Of a stretch of DNA of 64,000 nt, positions 1 to 7,448 are shown in pieces. Made by a program: the position numbers and the translations under genes. The DNA lies in NCBI RefSeq assembly GCF_029167625.1, contig NZ_CP119145.1, positions 4,278,001-4,342,000 on the forward strand, read 5' to 3'. Source of the stretch: Streptomyces sp. AM 4-1-1 (GTDB lineage Bacteria; Actinomycetota; Actinomycetes; Streptomycetales; Streptomycetaceae). The notes beneath the pieces were generated by a model. That model was not told the origin of the DNA, did not search any database, and saw only the letters and a program-made list of their open reading frames with translations. Numbering within the stretch: position 1 is the stretch's first letter; the number at the start of each line of letters is the position of its first letter.

Positions 1-2
1 TG

Positions 3-701
3 GGCGTCCCCGTGGTGGTGTCGGACATGCGTGGGGACCGCTCCGACCCCGCCCACGCCCTGGCGTACGACATCGCCGACTGTCTGATGGCACCTTGGCC
101 CGAAGAACTGCCGGAGCCGGGCCGCCCACTTCGCTGGCGCCGGAAGACGGTCCACACCGGCGCGTTCTCCCGCTACGACGACCGGCCGCGTCCCGCACCT
201 GCGCGGCCGAAGGGTCCTCCGCGTCAGGTGCTGGTGATGCTCGGCGCGGGCGGCAGCGACATCAGCGCCGCGCAACTGCGCGACGCGGCCCGGGCCACAC
301 CTCGGTGGGACTGGCAGGTACTCGGCGGAACGGGACCCACGTGGTGCGCCGATCCGTGGCCCCTGCTGACCACGGCAGACGTCGTGATCACCCATGCGGG
401 ACAGAACGCGATCGCCGAGTGCGCCGCAGCCCGCCGACCGGCCGTCGTCATCCCGCAACACCGTCCGCACGAGGAACAGCACGCCACCGCACGCGCGCTC
501 GACACCGCTGGTCTGGCGTCGGTACGGCCGCGATGGCCGGAGCCGCACGAATGGCCCGACGTCCTGGCCGCCGCCTGCCGAACGGACGGCCGCCGCTGGG
601 CCCTGTGGGCCCCCGGGGACGGAGCTTCCCGAGCCGCACACCTGCTGGACAGCCTCGCGGCGCAGGCGAGGACCGGAGGGACGACATGCGCATCGCGGTG
701 A
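3..701 (+). CDS. glycosyltransferase, GT28/MurG-like C-terminal part (5' partial)
   Basis: This is the C-terminal half of a GT-B fold glycosyltransferase. The frame is open from base 3, so the gene starts outside the window and the GTG at 12 need not be its start. A Gly-rich segment (VLVMLGAGGSD, about residue 75) opens the C-terminal Rossmann domain. The later segment ADVVITHAGQNAIAECAAA, followed by RRPAVVIPQHRPHEEQ, is the nucleotide-sugar donor site typical of MurG/UDP-glucuronosyltransferase relatives. The next glycosyltransferase gene overlaps it by 16 bases, so the two are probably co-translated and act on the same acceptor. Substrate and product cannot be read from the sequence. The family call is fairly sure; a role in an exopolysaccharide or glycolipid is a guess. 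Confidence 0.75.
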   Translation, partial: GVPVVVSDMRGDRSDPAHALAYDIADCLMAPWPEELPEPGRPLRWRRKTVHTGAFSRYDDRPRPAPARPKGPPRQVLVMLGAGGSDISAAQLRDAARATPRWDWQVLGGTGPTWCADPWPLLTTADVVITHAGQNAIAECAAARRPAVVIPQHRPHEEQHATARALDTAGLASVRPRWPEPHEWPDVLAAACRTDGRRWALWAPGDGASRAAHLLDSLAAQARTGGTTCASR

Positions 702-1516
702 TCACCCCGGTGGCCGGACGCCACTCCCATCTGCTCCTCCAGCAGGACGGACTCGCCGCCGGCACCCGAGTCCCCGACCACTACGTCCTGGTCACCATGG
801 ACGACCCGCGCGCCGCCCCCCTCGTCGCCTCCCGGACGCCTGCGGCCGAAACGGTTCCCGTACCGGTTCAGGACGGCTGCCTGCCGCTGGCCGCCGCCCG
901 TAACGCCGGAGCACGGCACGCGCTGGAGGCCGGCGCCGACCTCCTCGTCTTCCTGGACGTCGACTGCGTGCCGGGGAAGAACACGATCGCCCGCTACGCC
1001 GGGAACGCCGTCGACGGAGCGCTGCTGTGCGGCACCGTGGCCTACCTGCCGCCTCCACCGCCGGAGGGCTACCGCCTCGCCGCTCTTCCGCGGCTCGCGA
1101 AGCCCCATGAGGGACGGCCCGACCCCGCCGAAGGGCAGATCCTCCGAGGCGGCGACCACCGCCTCTTCTGGTCGCTGTCCTTCGCCCTCACCGCTGTCAC
1201 CTGGCACCGGACCGGCGGTTTCTGCGAGGAGTACATGGGTTACGGGGGCGAGGACACCGACTTCGCGCGCCAAGCGGCCGACCTGGGCGTGGAACTCCGG
1301 TGGCTGGGTGGTGCGCCTGTCCATCATCAGTACCACCACGTGAGCAGACCACCCGTCGAACACCTCGACGACATCCTCCGCAACGGCGCCGTGTTCAAAC
1401 GCCGCTGGGGCAAGTGGCCCATGGAAGGCTGGCTGCGCGACTTCGCCGAAATGGGACTCGTACAGTACGACTCGCGCACAGACATGTGGCACAAGGGGCC
1501 ACCGATCGATTCCTGA
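686..1516 (+). CDS. glycosyltransferase family 2 with galactosyltransferase-type C-terminus
   Basis: This is a GT-A fold glycosyltransferase of 276 residues. It opens with MRIAVITPVAGR. A DxD motif (FLDVDCVPG, about residues 90-98) should bind the metal and nucleotide sugar, and GYGGEDTDF (about residues 185-193) matches the conserved C-terminal block of the Glyco_transf_7C group. The ATG at 686 was chosen because GGAGGG lies 5 bases upstream and the protein then begins directly with the first beta strand; longer upstream frames look non-coding. It overlaps the preceding glycosyltransferase, which implies a shared transcript. No membrane segment is visible, so it should act at the cytoplasmic face. 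Donor and acceptor are unknown. Confidence 0.85.
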   Translation: MRIAVITPVAGRHSHLLLQQDGLAAGTRVPDHYVLVTMDDPRAAPLVASRTPAAETVPVPVQDGCLPLAAARNAGARHALEAGADLLVFLDVDCVPGKNTIARYAGNAVDGALLCGTVAYLPPPPPEGYRLAALPRLAKPHEGRPDPAEGQILRGGDHRLFWSLSFALTAVTWHRTGGFCEEYMGYGGEDTDFARQAADLGVELRWLGGAPVHHQYHHVSRPPVEHLDDILRNGAVFKRRWGKWPMEGWLRDFAEMGLVQYDSRTDMWHKGPPIDS

Positions 1517-1801
1517 GTCGAAGGGCCCCCGGTCCGGAGAGGCGGCACTCGACCCCGTTGACCAGCTGTGCGGAGAGGCGTCGCGGTCGCAGCCCTCCCG
1601 CCCGCCGACGCTTCGGCCTGCGCGCACCGTTGGCCGAAGGTGCGGGCGAAGCGGTCACCGTCGGCGCGGACGACGACGCGCGTTCCGACCCGGCTGCTCC
1701 GGGCACGCGCCATGAACAGAACGCGGGGAGTACGGCGGCGGGCCCGGGGTAACCGGATCGTTGCGTGACCCATGTGAGTATTGGTGCAAGGGAGACATTT
1801 G

Positions 1802-2029
1802 ATGCTGATGGCGCATCCCGCGGTCCTGCGGAACCTGGTCGAGCAGTACGACACGCTGCGGATTCTGCACGCACAGAACAGCGGTCCGGAGGCCAGGCAA
1901 CGGATGGACGACATCGCCTACACGCTGTGCGTCTCCACCGGCACCCGCGACATCGACACCGCACTCGTCGCCGCGCGCCACGGTCTGCCCGGCGCCCGCC
2001 CCGAGGACGACTCCCTCCTCACCGCCTGA
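1802..2029 (+). CDS. DUF5133 family small protein
   Basis: This 75-residue protein begins MLMAHPAVLRNLVEQYD and ends GARPEDDSLLTA, the pattern I recall for the Streptomyces DUF5133 family. The family has no established function, and members often sit beside regulators or antibiotic genes. The ATG at 1802 is preferred over the GTG at 1781 because AAGGGAGA lies at 1788-1795 with good spacing. It is transcribed toward the convergent SpeD-like gene. The sequence is mostly helical, with no signal peptide or membrane segment. Identification rests on sequence memory, not a search. Confidence 0.7.
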   Translation: MLMAHPAVLRNLVEQYDTLRILHAQNSGPEARQRMDDIAYTLCVSTGTRDIDTALVAARHGLPGARPEDDSLLTA

Positions 2030-2101
2030 ACGTCGGCGCGCCCGCTGACGCCCGGCCGCAACTTGGCCTGTTCACATCGGGTACTTCTCGGGCCGAAGGG
2101 G

Positions 2102-2485
2102 TCAGTGCACCGCGCGCAGCATGCGAGTGACGTTGATCCGGGTGGGCGACAGGCCGAGCTCCACGCTCTGCATCATGCGTTCGCCGTTGAGGCGGCCGTA
2201 CGCGAGCAGGTCGACGTTGGCCAGGCTGAACTCCGGCCACGTGTGAATGCTCAGGTGCGAGGCCGACAGCAGCAGGATCGCGGTCACGGCGCCGTTGGGG
2301 AAGACGTGGGAAGCCTCGCCGAGGACCTTCGCGTTTCCCTTTTCCGCCGCGGTGTGCAGCAGTTCGAGGAGGCGCTTTTCGTCGGTCAGGATGCTGTGGT
2401 CGCTGACCCAGACATCAACGGCGTACGAGCAAAGGTCGTCGACGTTTATGTCCTCGGTCGCAAGGTCGCTGGGGTTCGTCGTCAT
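2102..2485 (-). CDS. speD-like: S-adenosylmethionine decarboxylase-like proenzyme (SpeD family, divergent)
   Basis: This 127-residue protein has the length and core of class 1 prokaryotic AdoMet decarboxylases. These cleave themselves at a serine to make a pyruvoyl group and supply decarboxylated AdoMet for aminopropyl transfer. The signature SASHLSIHTWPE runs from residue 74 to 85, so Ser76 would become the pyruvoyl group and His81 matches the processing histidine. Two canonical positions differ. The residue before the serine is Ala75 instead of Glu, and the usual Thr-Cys-Gly holding the catalytic cysteine reads Ala-Tyr-Gly (residues 95-97). It is divergent from the BpsA-like gene, which would use its product. 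It may therefore be a real AdoMet decarboxylase with altered chemistry, or one of the SpeD relatives that decarboxylate another amino acid. The start codon has no strong ribosome binding site. Confidence 0.75.
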   Translation of the reverse strand: MTTNPSDLATEDINVDDLCSYAVDVWVSDHSILTDEKRLLELLHTAAEKGNAKVLGEASHVFPNGAVTAILLLSASHLSIHTWPEFSLANVDLLAYGRLNGERMMQSVELGLSPTRINVTRMLRAVH

Positions 2486-3075
2486 GGCACATCAGGGGAA
2501 ACGGGGCCTGCCCCCTTCCCCGTCTCCTTTCACGTGGGGGAGTTCTGCTCCGGTGCGCAGCCACTCGGTAACCCGTGGTACACGCTCCTTGTGTTCAACT
2601 TCCCAAGCTTAGCATCCTGGCGTGCTGCCGCACGGCGTCGGCCGCCTACCAGGGAGGGAGGAATCCGCCCCGGTGCAAGGCGTCCGTTCAGGAATTCGAC
2701 CGGTGGATTGCGGGAATCCCGGATGCCGGGACGCCGGCCTCATGTGAGGGTGATTCCGTCAAGGGGAACTGACGTGCCTCGCTTTCACTGGGACCGTGGC
2801 GACCGGAATGCGGGGGAATGCGATTCCGTTCATCGGGTGAATTCGCTTCGCCATTGTGCGGGGGCTCCCGGTTTCGGGTCTCCGCTGTTCCGTGCGTGTT
2901 CTGAAGGGCGACGGCTCTCGGACGGGTGTCACGCGGGGGCCGACTCAGGGGCGGGCGGAGGGCGGGTGGGGGCGTGTGGCGGTCCTGGGCGCGCTCCGCG
3001 ATGTGGCCCCGCGTGGCCGTTCGCCGGAATACGTGTCGTCCCCGGGCGGAGATGTTCTTAAAGGGTCTGCGGGGC
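2486..3075. promoter_or_regulatory. divergent intergenic region between speD-like and bpsA-like genes
   Basis: About 590 bases separate two divergent polyamine genes, and I see no convincing gene here. The stretch is less GC-biased than its surroundings around 2590-2620, where TAAGCT on the minus strand could serve as a -10 element for the speD-like gene. It must also hold the promoter of the rightward synthase gene. No riboswitch or clear terminator was recognised. Confidence 0.4.
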
Positions 3076-4923
3076 ATGGTCATCGTCTACACTGTCGAGG
3101 ACGATGGCCACACTGAGGATGATATTTTGAAGGATTCGAGTTCGATTGCACGCATCAAGGCGGATGCCGTTCTGCGGGAAGTGGCCGAAGCGGTCAATCT
3201 GCAAGAGGGCGTTCCGGGTGTGCGCACCGTTCTGAGGGCCATTCGTCGACTGGCTCCGGTTTCCACCAAAGATATCAGCCGGGCCACGAATCTCCCGGTG
3301 CCGATCGCCGCGGCGGTGAGCAGTGAGATGCGCCATCGCGGCCTCCTCACCGAAAAGCGTCCGTCCCGGCTGACACCCGAAGGACTGGCACTCGTCGCGG
3401 AGCTCGGAATGGATCTCTCCCTCGACGCGACCTGCCTCGATTGCGGCGGGCGTGAGATCGTCATTCCCCCGGTGCTGGACGAGGCGGTCCGGCGGCTCGC
3501 CGAGATCATGGAGACCGGCCCCGGGGCCGACATGGCTCTGGACCAGTCACGGTGCACGCCGGAGACCAAGGTGCGCAGGGTGCTCGCGCTGCTGCGGGCC
3601 GGGGTGCTGCCGGGCGGCTCGCTGCTGCTGGTCGGGGACGACGACATGGTGTCACTGGCCGTCGCGGTGGTCGGTGACGTGCTCGGCTCACCGCTGGTGG
3701 AGCGGCTCACGGTCCTCGACATCTCCCCCGAGATCCTCGGTCACATCAACGAGGTCGCCGCCGGTCACGAGATCAGGATCGATACGGTCGAGCATGATCT
3801 GCGGCGCCCGATCCCCGATCATCTGCGTGATCAGTTCGATGTGGCGATGACCGACCCGCCGTACACGCCGGAAGGCGCGCGGCTCTTTCTGTCGAGAGCT
3901 GTGGAGGGACTGCGTCCGGGGGCCGCCCACAGCGTCTTCTTCTCGTTCGGCGCCAAGAACCCCAACGAGATGCTGGAAGTCCAGCGGGAAATCCTGAGCC
4001 TGGGGCTTGTCACCAACGGATTCATCCATAATTTCAACGAGTACGAAGGCAGCGGCATCCTCGGGGGCAGTGGGTTCTTCCAGCACCTGCTCACCACCAG
4101 CGCCACCGAGTCGCCCTTGGAGGCGGAATACGGAGGGCCGCTGTACACGAGGGACAAGCGCTCGCGGCAGCGGGAATACGAATGCGTCTCCTGCCAGGCG
4201 CGCTTTCCGGTCGGCCCGGGAGCCGAGTGGACGTCGGTCGGCGCTCTGCGGGCGAACGGCTGTCCCCGGTGCGGAGGGGGCCCGTTCAAGCCACGCCAAC
4301 TGGTCAGCATGACGCAACCGGGTGAGTCGCCGGCTCCGGAGGCGGCACCGCCCGTCGCGAGCCCCGAGAGTGCCCCCTCGGCTCCGGCCGTGCCCGTCCA
4401 GTCGCTCCCCCCGGTACGGGAGGACGCGCGAGGGGCCGACGGGTTCGTGGTGCGTTCCGCCGGGAGCGACGATCTCGACGCGATCGCGTCCTTCGAAACG
4501 GAGATCGCCAAGGTCTCGTTCGGTGACGACGCGATCGACGACCCCCAGCGGCACCGCGCCCGGCTGGGCAGGGCGATGCAGAAGTCCCGGGCAGGGATGT
4601 ACGTCGCCTGCGACCCGAGCGGCGCCGTGGTCGGCTGGCTGTGGATGAGCATCAACAAGAACACGATGACCAGCGACCAGTACGCCAATGTCCGCTCGCT
4701 CGCCGTGTCACCGGTCGAGCGGCGGACCGAGGTCGCCGAGCTGCTGATCGCCACCGGACTCGACTTCGCCGACGAGCACCAGGTGGGCGAGGTGACCGGC
4801 AGGGTGTACTCGGGGAACCTCCCGATGCGCGCGCTGTACGAGAAGTTCGGCTTCGACGTGACCCACATGGCCATGAGGCTCAGACTTCCGAACCAGGCCC
4901 GACCTGTGGACACCGACCGGTGA
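3076..4923 (+). CDS. bpsA-like: BpsA-like branched-chain polyamine synthase fused to a GNAT acetyltransferase
   Basis: This is a two-enzyme fusion of about 615 residues. The first 440 residues resemble N4-bis(aminopropyl)spermidine synthase (BpsA, PF01861), known mainly from thermophiles, which transfers aminopropyl groups from decarboxylated AdoMet to make branched polyamines. Visible marks are an N-terminal winged-helix region (about 20-100), a Cys pair (CLDCGG), the Gly-Asp-Asp-Asp segment LLVGDDDM near residue 185, the acceptor-site motif DPPYTPEG near 259, and a zinc ribbon CVSC...CPRCGG near 370-400. A Pro/Ala/Ser linker leads to a GNAT domain (about 455-608) ending NLPMRALYEKFGF, which could acetylate the polyamine product. 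The start is uncertain: ATG 3076 has only a G-rich leader, while an in-frame TTG at 3127 has GAGGA 7 bases upstream. The divergent SpeD-like gene is the expected partner. Confidence 0.8.
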   Translation: MVIVYTVEDDGHTEDDILKDSSSIARIKADAVLREVAEAVNLQEGVPGVRTVLRAIRRLAPVSTKDISRATNLPVPIAAAVSSEMRHRGLLTEKRPSRLTPEGLALVAELGMDLSLDATCLDCGGREIVIPPVLDEAVRRLAEIMETGPGADMALDQSRCTPETKVRRVLALLRAGVLPGGSLLLVGDDDMVSLAVAVVGDVLGSPLVERLTVLDISPEILGHINEVAAGHEIRIDTVEHDLRRPIPDHLRDQFDVAMTDPPYTPEGARLFLSRAVEGLRPGAAHSVFFSFGAKNPNEMLEVQREILSLGLVTNGFIHNFNEYEGSGILGGSGFFQHLLTTSATESPLEAEYGGPLYTRDKRSRQREYECVSCQARFPVGPGAEWTSVGALRANGCPRCGGGPFKPRQLVSMTQPGESPAPEAAPPVASPESAPSAPAVPVQSLPPVREDARGADGFVVRSAGSDDLDAIASFETEIAKVSFGDDAIDDPQRHRARLGRAMQKSRAGMYVACDPSGAVVGWLWMSINKNTMTSDQYANVRSLAVSPVERRTEVAELLIATGLDFADEHQVGEVTGRVYSGNLPMRALYEKFGFDVTHMAMRLRLPNQARPVDTDR

Positions 4924-4951
4924 CGAGGACGGCGCGGTCACCCTCGATCGG

Positions 4952-5470
4952 TTGACGTGCGTGGTCCGGGACCTCGACGGCACCGTCCGGGACGAGGTGA
5001 CCGTCGAATCCCGGACCGGGGCACCGCAAGCGCCGCGTGCCTGGGCGTCGGCCGCGATCGGCGTGTTGGCCGAGCGCGGCGCACTGAGCGGCGGTGCCGG
5101 CCGTACCGCGCCGTCGGTGCTTCCGCTGCTGCTCGCCGATCCGGCGCCGTCGTCGCGGTTCGTGGCGCCCCAGGTCGGCCGACAGGACAAGGGCGAGGCG
5201 CCGCCCCGGATGGCCGACGGACCGCGGATGGCCGACAGGCCGGGGACCGCGGTGGAGTCCCTGGTCCTCGTCGACGGCAGCGCGTACGAACGGGCCGAGG
5301 CCGGTGGGGCGTTGCCGGGTCGACGATGCCTCGCGGACGGGTCCCCGGGGCACCCGTACCCGGAATCGGATGCTCTGTCACAAGGGTCGGCGCGCGTGGC
5401 CCGGCCACGGCTCCCGGGCAGCTCCGGAGGGTCTTCGTCATGCTTGCCGCAAGCCGAAGAGGCACGTTAG
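4952..5470 (+). CDS. hypothetical protein or gene remnant
   Basis: An open frame of 172 codons begins at a TTG just after the BpsA-like gene. Its first 70 residues look protein-like (beta-rich, with a run of hydrophobic residues around SVLPLLLADPAP). The remainder is Gly/Ser/Arg-rich and looks like translated non-coding DNA. There is no ribosome binding site and I recognise no family. It could be a decayed gene whose reading frame survives in part. It fills most of the gap between the polyamine genes and biosynthetic region 1. Confidence 0.25.
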   Translation: MTCVVRDLDGTVRDEVTVESRTGAPQAPRAWASAAIGVLAERGALSGGAGRTAPSVLPLLLADPAPSSRFVAPQVGRQDKGEAPPRMADGPRMADRPGTAVESLVLVDGSAYERAEAGGALPGRRCLADGSPGHPYPESDALSQGSARVARPRLPGSSGGSSSCLPQAEEAR

Positions 5471-5563
5471 TGTGAATTTGTATCCGAGTGGTCGGCGTAG
5501 TAGTCGAGTTGCACTTCACCACTTCTCTTCTGAGGCGTGAAGCGACAGGGGGCGGCAACGCAG

Positions 5564-5710
5564 ATGCGGTTCGATCAAAGGGTTTTACATGAGGTCCGGC
5601 CTGTAGCCCCCGGCGCGCGCGGGACGACAGCTCCGAGGACGGCCGGTTCCGAGGGCTTCGGCCCCGGTCTCCGCCCCTTCGGCCGGCGTTGTTGTCGCGA
5701 CGGTGTTTGA
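5564..5710 (+). CDS. possible small leader ORF coupled to the ketosynthase gene
   Basis: A 48-codon frame starts at ATG 5564, preceded by a G-rich AGGGGGCGG. It ends in TGA at 5708-5710, which overlaps the ATG (5710-5712) of the ketosynthase gene. It contains a TTA codon at position 8, so translation would need the bldA tRNA. The residues (MRFDQRVLHEVRPVAP...) match no family I know and the C-terminal half is Arg/Gly/Pro-rich. The stop-start overlap is the only positive sign; it may be chance. Confidence 0.25.
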   Translation: MRFDQRVLHEVRPVAPGARGTTAPRTAGSEGFGPGLRPFGRRCCRDGV

Positions 5711-6903
5711 TGACGGCTGACGTGTCCGTGACCGCGGGCCGGGCGAGCGCCGATCGCGCCGTGTGTGTGACCGGCATGGCGTGGACGACCGCCCTCGGCA
5801 ATGAACTCGGCGAAGTCTGGCAGAAGTTGTTGAGCGGGTGCAGCGGCATCCGCGAGTTACCGGCCGACGCGGCGTCGACGATCGGCAGGGCCGCCGGACT
5901 CGGAGGCGGCGATTTCGAAGGCGGCGAGCTGGCCGCGCCGCCCGCTCGTCGGCAGGTCGCCCTGGCCGCCACGACAGCCGGGGCCGCGTTACGTGACGCG
6001 GGCTGCGAGCCCGTCGGCATCGATCTGTTCGTCCTCGGCAGCAGCCTCGGTCCACATCTGGACGACGCCGCCGACACCTCTCCGAACGACCTGACGGTCC
6101 TGGTCGGCAAAGAGCTGGGCCTCGGGCAGTCGCCCGTCTCGCTCAGCACCGCGTGCTCCTCGGGCGCCGACGCGATACTCGTCGCGGCCGCACTGATCCG
6201 CGGCGGTGTGGTGGACCGCTGTCTGTGCGGGGGTATCGACCTGCTGAGCGCGGCCAAACAGCTCGGACACTCCACGCTCGGCACGGCGTCACCGACCACC
6301 ATCCGCCCGTTCGACACCCGTCGCGACGGCATGATGCTCGGCGAGGGAGCCGGATTCCTCGTCCTGGAGGCCCGGTCGGCGGCGCGCGACCGTGGCGCCC
6401 GCGTGTGGGGCGAGGTCAGGGGCTGGGGCTCCTCCAACGACGCCTCCGGGCTGACGGCCCCCGACACGTCCGGCGCCGGAGCGGTACGCGCGGTCCGGCG
6501 GGCCTTCGCCAAGGCCGGTGTCCGCGCCGAGGACATCGCGGTGATCAACGCCCACGGGACCGCGACCAAGGTCAACGACGACACCGAGGCCACGTGCTTC
6601 GCGGAACTCTTCGGCGGCACCGGGGCCGAGCCGGTGGTCTTCGCCACGAAGCCGGCCTTCGGCCACACCCTGGGCGCCACCGGAGCGATCGAGGCGATCG
6701 CGCTGCTGCTCTCCCTGCACCACGGAGTCGCCCCGCCGCTCCCGCAGTGCGAGGAGATCATGCCCGGTTTCCCGCTGCCGCTTCCCACCGAGGGGGCGCT
6801 CCCGCTGACGGGCGCGACCGGCTTCAGCCTCACCCTCGGATTCGGCGGCTTCAACACCTGCCTGGTGCTGGAGCGCGGCACTCACGAAGGCAGGGCGACA
6901 TGA
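5710..6903 (+). CDS. beta-ketoacyl synthase (FabF/KAS II type)
   Basis: A complete thiolase-fold condensing enzyme of 397 residues that would join an acyl thioester to malonyl-ACP. The nucleophile lies in LSTACSSGAD (Cys149), with the catalytic histidines in INAHGTAT and FGHTLGATG. It is full length for a discrete type II ketosynthase. The ATG at 5710 was chosen over TTG 5689 because it overlaps the stop of the small upstream frame and gives a normal N-terminus. Codons 50 and 94 (5857-5859 and 5989-5991) are TTA, so expression should depend on bldA. It is the first gene of a four-gene string joined by ATGA/GTGA overlaps (half-ketosynthase, acyl-AMP ligase, thioesterase). It probably builds a short acyl or polyketide unit for the pathway rather than membrane fatty acids. 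Confidence 0.9.
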   Translation: MTADVSVTAGRASADRAVCVTGMAWTTALGNELGEVWQKLLSGCSGIRELPADAASTIGRAAGLGGGDFEGGELAAPPARRQVALAATTAGAALRDAGCEPVGIDLFVLGSSLGPHLDDAADTSPNDLTVLVGKELGLGQSPVSLSTACSSGADAILVAAALIRGGVVDRCLCGGIDLLSAAKQLGHSTLGTASPTTIRPFDTRRDGMMLGEGAGFLVLEARSAARDRGARVWGEVRGWGSSNDASGLTAPDTSGAGAVRAVRRAFAKAGVRAEDIAVINAHGTATKVNDDTEATCFAELFGGTGAEPVVFATKPAFGHTLGATGAIEAIALLLSLHHGVAPPLPQCEEIMPGFPLPLPTEGALPLTGATGFSLTLGFGGFNTCLVLERGTHEGRAT

Positions 6904-7448
6904 CCGACTCCCCCTGGTGTCCCGAGGGAACCGTCCTCGTGGGAGACGCGGTCGTCGACCTCGCCGACCCCGGCAAGGCGCCCCGCCGCATCCCGAGCAC
7001 CTACGCCGATCCCGTGGCCTGGATGATGGCGGACGCGGTGGCCGCCGCCCTCGACGCCTGCGGCGCCGACGCGCCGGCGGAACTGTCCGAGGTGGCCGTC
7101 ATCGGGATCAGCGAGCACGCCACCCGCCACACCCTTCGGGCCGTCGCCGCCGGAGTCCCGGCCGGCCGGATGTCGCCCATGCGGTTCGCGGCGGCCGGCC
7201 CCGGTTCACTCGTCGGCGTCGTCTGCGCGGTGTTCGGATTCCAGGGACCGACCCTGATGCTGCCCATGCCGGTCGCGGACGCCGCCGTGGTGACGAGGGC
7301 GATGATCACCGACTGGCTGACCGGCGACGCCGCGAGCGCCGCTCACGTGGTCGTCGTGACACATGAGTGCGCGGAGGACGGCCGTCATCGCGCACGCTGC
7401 TTCGTGCTGGGCCGGCGAAACACAACGAGGGGGAGCCAACTCGTATGA
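6900..7448 (+). CDS. half-length ketosynthase-like protein lacking the catalytic cysteine
   Basis: This 182-residue protein starts on the ATGA that overlaps the preceding stop. Its sequence follows the N-terminal half of the thiolase fold (AVIGISEHATRHTL, then RFAAAGPGSLVGVVCAVFGFQGPTLML, then AHVVVVTHE). The segment normally holding the active-site Cys is Leu-Pro-Met-Pro (about residues 121-124), and the C-terminal half with both catalytic histidines is absent. It cannot be a condensing enzyme alone. The likely role is a non-catalytic partner of the adjacent ketosynthase, like a chain-length-factor subunit; similar small proteins occur in other Streptomyces type II polyketide operons. Both ends are coupled to neighbours by 4-base overlaps, so this is not a frameshifted gene. 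Confidence 0.65.
   Translation: MTDSPWCPEGTVLVGDAVVDLADPGKAPRRIPSTYADPVAWMMADAVAAALDACGADAPAELSEVAVIGISEHATRHTLRAVAAGVPAGRMSPMRFAAAGPGSLVGVVCAVFGFQGPTLMLPMPVADAAVVTRAMITDWLTGDAASAAHVVVVTHECAEDGRHRARCFVLGRRNTTRGSQLV

Noticed and set aside
4952..5470. Confident hypothetical gene after the BpsA-GNAT gene
   Set aside because: Only the first part looks protein-like, there is no ribosome binding site and no family, so it is listed only at low confidence.
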